From the NCBI GenBank assembly GCA_021825025.1, contig JAKAIP010000024.1, positions 1 through 7,578 on the forward strand: DNA of 7,578 bases, in the 5' to 3' direction. Each line of letters starts with the position of its first letter. The first letter of the stretch is position 1. The notes below the pieces were generated by a model. That model ran no database searches, had not been told where the DNA came from, and saw nothing but the letters and a program-made list of their open reading frames with translations. Positions 5,176 to 7,578 of the stretch are shown here, piece by piece. Position numbers and translations under genes: made by a program. This DNA comes from a bacterium (GTDB lineage: Bacteria; Patescibacteria; Paceibacteria; UBA9973; SBAW01).

Positions 5176-6420
5176 TTAACCGATAATCACTTTTGCCGCG
5201 TAATAGATTTCTCGCAGCGAATAATGGCTAGAAAATGGAATATCTTTTCCATCAGCAACATAAGGATCGCGCATAATATAATTGCCGTGGCTTCCTTGCG
5301 TAAGTACCACAAAGTGAGTACCACCATAGGCATGCAGTCCCACGATAACCGGATCGCCTCCGGCGAGTGTTCGATCGATACTTGCCACTCTTCTGGTCGC
5401 ACTCACGCCGTCAGCGTAAATGGTATAGAGCAAATACGCCGGAAAATAGGATGCGAAGTTGTTCGGATTCGCATTGATAGTGACCGGCGTTACATCTTTG
5501 TAGCCATAATGCGTGAATACCATGGCCATAGAGGTGATAAGACAGCCATCGCTGGCAAGATCGTACTTTGTGCCGTTGAGTGAGTCGCTTCCCCATGCAG
5601 TATCGCGTTGGTTGTAATAGCATCCCCACGCGTCGCAACTTGTCTGATTGCCGAGCAGTTTTGATCCTCCAGCATTCTGGGTGAAGGCGGAGAAGCTGGC
5701 AAGCTGCGCTTTCGCTTCAGTAAGCAATGTTTCGTAATTAGATTCTTTGTTGTCTGTCTCCGCGAGTAGTTGTGTTTTCGCATTGCGTGCCGCGGCAAGA
5801 TTTTCTTCCTGACTTGCCAGCGTTTGATGGAGCGTCGTGAGCTGCTGGCGCGTCTGTTCATCCGCAGACTTAGTGGTCTGTAAGCTTCCTTCCAAAATGC
5901 CGAGATTGTGGATCTGCGTATCCAGCCCATCTCGTACGGCAGCGAGATTGCTTTCCTGTCCAAAGAATGCCGAAAGAGACGTACCGGAGAGCAGCATCAC
6001 TGAGAGGGGTTCAGCATCCAGTTCATTGAGCTGCTTAAGCGTGGTTGCTACTCCCTGCTGTTCAGAAGAAATTTTTCCATTGGTAGTCGAGATGTTTCCA
6101 GAGAGTACGCCGATCTCTTGCGTGGTTTGATTAATTTGGGCCTGAGTAAGCGCTACATGCTTCCCTATTACCTCTATGTTGAGGTTGAGACCTTTGATAG
6201 CCGTCTGGAGTGTCTGTTTTTGTTGTTTAGTGAAATCAATGAGCGTTTGCAACTGGGCGATTTCCTGTTGCAACTGGGCGATTTGAGCGCTGTTTGGATT
6301 TTGTGTAGTCGCCACCTGCTGAGCATGGGCACGGATGGAACGCAGCGGCAGAATAAAGGTGAGTGCGAGGATGAGGAGAGAGAGGAATGCAACAGAAATA
6401 CGAGCAATGAGTTTGGGCAT
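5176..6420 (-). CDS. Secreted coiled-coil protein with C39-like cysteine peptidase domain
   Basis: The 414-residue protein begins with a signal peptide (hydrophobic core about 9-26, likely cleavage after AHA at residue 33). A long coiled coil follows, about 43-245, rich in Gln, Leu and Thr and interrupted at about 135-160 by LDAEPLSVMLLSGTSLSAFF. That arrangement recalls the hinge-like part of PcsB/CwlO/EnvC proteins, whose coiled coils are controlled by FtsEX. The C-terminal domain (about 262-410) looks C39-like (Peptidase_C39_2): YYNQRDTAWGSD (268-279), DGCLITSMAM with candidate Cys293, GGTHFVVLTQG with His369, and RDPY with Asp385. Cys262 and Cys267 could form a disulfide outside the cell. 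It probably cuts peptidoglycan peptides or surface proteins; the substrate is unknown. The ATG at 6420 is preferred because the signal peptide follows directly and a promoter ends 7 bases before it. The longer start at 6564 would overlap the upstream gene. Confidence 0.85.
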   Translation of the reverse strand: MPKLIARISVAFLSLLILALTFILPLRSIRAHAQQVATTQNPNSAQIAQLQQEIAQLQTLIDFTKQQKQTLQTAIKGLNLNIEVIGKHVALTQAQINQTTQEIGVLSGNISTTNGKISSEQQGVATTLKQLNELDAEPLSVMLLSGTSLSAFFGQESNLAAVRDGLDTQIHNLGILEGSLQTTKSADEQTRQQLTTLHQTLASQEENLAAARNAKTQLLAETDNKESNYETLLTEAKAQLASFSAFTQNAGGSKLLGNQTSCDAWGCYYNQRDTAWGSDSLNGTKYDLASDGCLITSMAMVFTHYGYKDVTPVTINANPNNFASYFPAYLLYTIYADGVSATRRVASIDRTLAGGDPVIVGLHAYGGTHFVVLTQGSHGNYIMRDPYVADGKDIPFSSHYSLREIYYAAKVIIG

Positions 6421-6427
6421 CGTTCTT

Positions 6428-6456
6428 ACTGTAAGCCAATCCGCAGTGCGAATCAA
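6428..6456 (-). promoter_or_regulatory. Promoter for the secreted peptidase gene, predicted leaderless transcript
   Basis: On the minus strand TTGATT (6456-6451) and TACAGT (6433-6428) are spaced by exactly 17 bases, and the -10 ends 7 bases before the ATG at 6420. No good ribosome site is present. The -35 overlaps the stop codon (6455-6453) of the AraC-methyltransferase gene. Confidence 0.5.
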
Positions 6457-7289
6457 TGCGATGTATGCGTCCGTGCCGCTTCCGTGCCGATAAGTGCTAG
6501 CTTTCGCGCTTCGCCCCAATGATATGAACCGATCACGCCCAGCGCTTTGATGACGCGGTGGCATGGGATAAGGTATGCCACCGGATTATGCGCGACGGCG
6601 TTCCCTACTGCCCGTGAAGCGTTCACCGCTTTAACCTCACGCGCAACCTGCTGGTATGAGGCGAGCGATCCTTCTGGAATAGAGAGAAGTGCCTGCCAGA
6701 CTTTGAGTTGAAACGGCGTGCCACGCACGTGTAACAGTATGCGAGTGCGTTTTTTTGTCGTAAGGAGCGTATGCACCGCAGCATGCAGTGGCACTTTCTT
6801 ATGCACTAGCCGTGCCTGTGGCCAGTATGATCGCAGTTGTGCTACGGCGTGCTTGGTGGTGCCATCATAGAAAAACAGATTGCAAATACCTTTTGCTGTC
6901 GCTGCAACAAGATACGTACCAAACGGTGAAATGCCACAGGTGTAGGCAATGGTGAGGCCTGCTCCTCCCCGCTTATACTCCCCTGGAGTCATGCCTTCGA
7001 TATGCATAAAGAGGTCATGCAGTCGTCCAGTACCGGAGAGTCCTGCCTTGTGAGCTGCACGAAGGGTTGAATGATGTGCGAGAAGCCCTTTCGCCCGTTC
7101 AATGCTGAGATACTGCAGAAATGTTTTTGGACTTACTCCCGCCCATTGGGTAAATAGCCGCTGAAAATGATACGGACTGAGATGCACATGTCGCGCTACT
7201 GCAGCTAATGTCGGCTGTTCCTCTTGATGTTCGTACAGGTACGCAAGTGCCTTAGCGATAGTGCGGTACTGCGACATATGCCACAGCAT
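6453..7289 (-). CDS. AraC-type HTH fused to O6-alkylguanine-DNA alkyltransferase (Ada-like without N-Ada domain)
   Basis: The 278-residue protein carries a DNA-repair alkyltransferase that moves methyl from O6-methylguanine to its own cysteine in a one-time reaction. An AraC-family helix-turn-helix region lies at about 8-108 (AAVARHVHLSPYHFQRLF at 29-46, then a second HTH ending in GMTPGEYKRGG). An MGMT N-terminal ribonuclease-like part covers about 112-190, and the active domain about 191-272. The active domain has FQLKVWQALLSIPEG (193-207), the RAVGNAVAHNP finger region (226-236), and PCHRVI with acceptor Cys243. The zinc-binding N-terminal domain of E. coli Ada, whose Cys38 senses methylphosphotriesters, is absent; this HTH-MGMT form is known elsewhere. 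The ATG at 7289 has AAGG 10 bases upstream; an ATG at 7277 is an alternative. It precedes the peptidase gene by 32 bases. Confidence 0.9.
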   Translation of the reverse strand: MLWHMSQYRTIAKALAYLYEHQEEQPTLAAVARHVHLSPYHFQRLFTQWAGVSPKTFLQYLSIERAKGLLAHHSTLRAAHKAGLSGTGRLHDLFMHIEGMTPGEYKRGGAGLTIAYTCGISPFGTYLVAATAKGICNLFFYDGTTKHAVAQLRSYWPQARLVHKKVPLHAAVHTLLTTKKRTRILLHVRGTPFQLKVWQALLSIPEGSLASYQQVAREVKAVNASRAVGNAVAHNPVAYLIPCHRVIKALGVIGSYHWGEARKLALIGTEAARTHTSH

Positions 7290-7328
7290 ACGTGAGTTAC
7301 CTTCTCATGGAAATCCGAATCTTGCTCT

Positions 7329-7357
7329 AAAAAAAGACCGCCAGTACTGGCGGTCTT
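7329..7357 (-). terminator. Strong intrinsic terminator for the gene at the right edge
   Basis: Positions 7334-7357 form a perfect 24-base palindrome; as RNA it is a 10-base-pair stem with a GTAC loop. On the minus strand it is followed by seven T residues (7335-7329). It lies 5 bases after the stop of the PLP-enzyme-like gene and insulates the AraC-methyltransferase gene from it. Confidence 0.93.
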
Positions 7358-7362
7358 GTGTT

Positions 7363-7578
7363 CTAACTGTACGGATAGAGCGTATCAGCGAAGGTGAGGA
7401 TGGCGCCGGTGGCGCCATCCGGACTGCGCAGCTCATCAAGCGTTCCCGCCACCACACGCTGGAGCAGATAATGCTCGAGTGAGCCGAGTGCGGCGCCGGA
7501 GCTTGGTCCGGCGGGAATGCCCTTTTCGTTGAGAAAAGCGCTGGCTGCCCGTGCGACGCGATGATCGATTGGATCTCG
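7363..7578 (-). CDS. Possible PLP-dependent fold-type-II enzyme, C-terminal part (gene runs off right edge)
   Basis: Only the last 71 residues and the TAG stop (7365-7363) are in the window. The recognisable piece is GIPAGPSSGAALGSLEHYL (residues 20-38 of the fragment). It resembles the Ser/Gly-rich, cofactor-side loop near the C-terminus of cysteine synthase, threonine synthase and related enzymes of the tryptophan-synthase-beta superfamily, where a G.SSGAA motif is typical. A beta strand (AILTFAD) near the end fits the usual C-terminal strand before a short tail (TLYPYS). Catalytic lysine and substrate loops would lie outside the window, so the reaction cannot be assigned. The gene is closely followed by a strong terminator. 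GC content is locally higher than in its neighbours, with two inverted repeats (7398-7420 and 7494-7513) inside the coding region. Confidence 0.55.
   Translation of the reverse strand, partial: RDPIDHRVARAASAFLNEKGIPAGPSSGAALGSLEHYLLQRVVAGTLDELRSPDGATGAILTFADTLYPYS

Noticed and set aside
5173..5583. Plus-strand open frame of 136 codons opposite the C39-like domain
   Set aside because: It is antisense to a well-supported peptidase domain with candidate catalytic residues, and has no start signals or recognisable family.
6421..6564. Longer start for the secreted peptidase at 6564
   Set aside because: It would overlap the 3' end of the AraC-methyltransferase gene by more than 100 bases and bury the signal peptide inside the protein.
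1..7578. Defence system, prophage, CRISPR array, insertion sequence or tRNA gene
   Set aside because: No spaced repeats, transposase, integrase, nuclease or cloverleaf sequence was found. The window reads as ordinary compact chromosomal genes.

Overview
The window looks like a compact bacterial chromosome segment, most plausibly from the candidate phyla radiation (Patescibacteria, Parcubacteria-like). This placement is inference. It rests on tightly packed genes, an O-antigen-ligase/TPR fusion next to a MurJ-type flippase, an F420-ligase-like protein with no F420 genes nearby, a coiled-coil/C39-like secreted protein, and a very compact RNase P RNA. Stops TAA, TAG and TGA are all used (panD and the AraC-methyltransferase gene end in TGA), so the standard bacterial code applies rather than the TGA=Gly code of some related lineages.

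Layout. Positions 1-505 (minus) hold the start of a MurJ/MviN-type flippase gene that runs off the left edge. It is preceded on the same strand by a 770-residue membrane O-antigen ligase/polymerase with a TPR tail (515-2827), 9 bases away. Upstream, at about 2929-3221 (minus), lies the RNase P RNA gene rnpB. Its promoter overlaps the 3' end of a DUF192 gene (3227-3682, minus), which in turn overlaps panD (3679-4044, minus) by an ATGA. panD is divergent from a CofE-like gene (4068-4772, plus), with overlapping -10 elements in the 23-base gap. A small gene (4820-5125, plus; possibly DciA/DUF721-like) follows and ends at a bidirectional terminator (5143-5170). Converging on that terminator is a secreted coiled-coil plus C39-like peptidase gene (5176-6420, minus). 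It is preceded by an AraC-HTH/O6-alkylguanine methyltransferase fusion (6453-7289, minus). A strong minus-strand terminator (7329-7357) separates these from the 3' end of a PLP-enzyme-like gene (7363-7578, minus) that runs off the right edge.

How the parts fit. The left block concerns the cell envelope: flipping of lipid-linked intermediates and polymerisation or ligation of surface glycan. The peptidase is probably a cell-wall or surface hydrolase. The middle block mixes tRNA maturation (rnpB), beta-alanine synthesis (panD) and proteins of uncertain function. Several genes (panD, the CofE-like gene, the peptidase) have a -10-like hexamer only 7-8 bases before the start codon, which suggests leaderless mRNAs. 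The small gene at 4820 instead has a clear AGGAG ribosome-binding site inside a potential hairpin. No CRISPR array, insertion sequence, tRNA or phage gene was seen, and no stretch over 300 bases lacks a gene.
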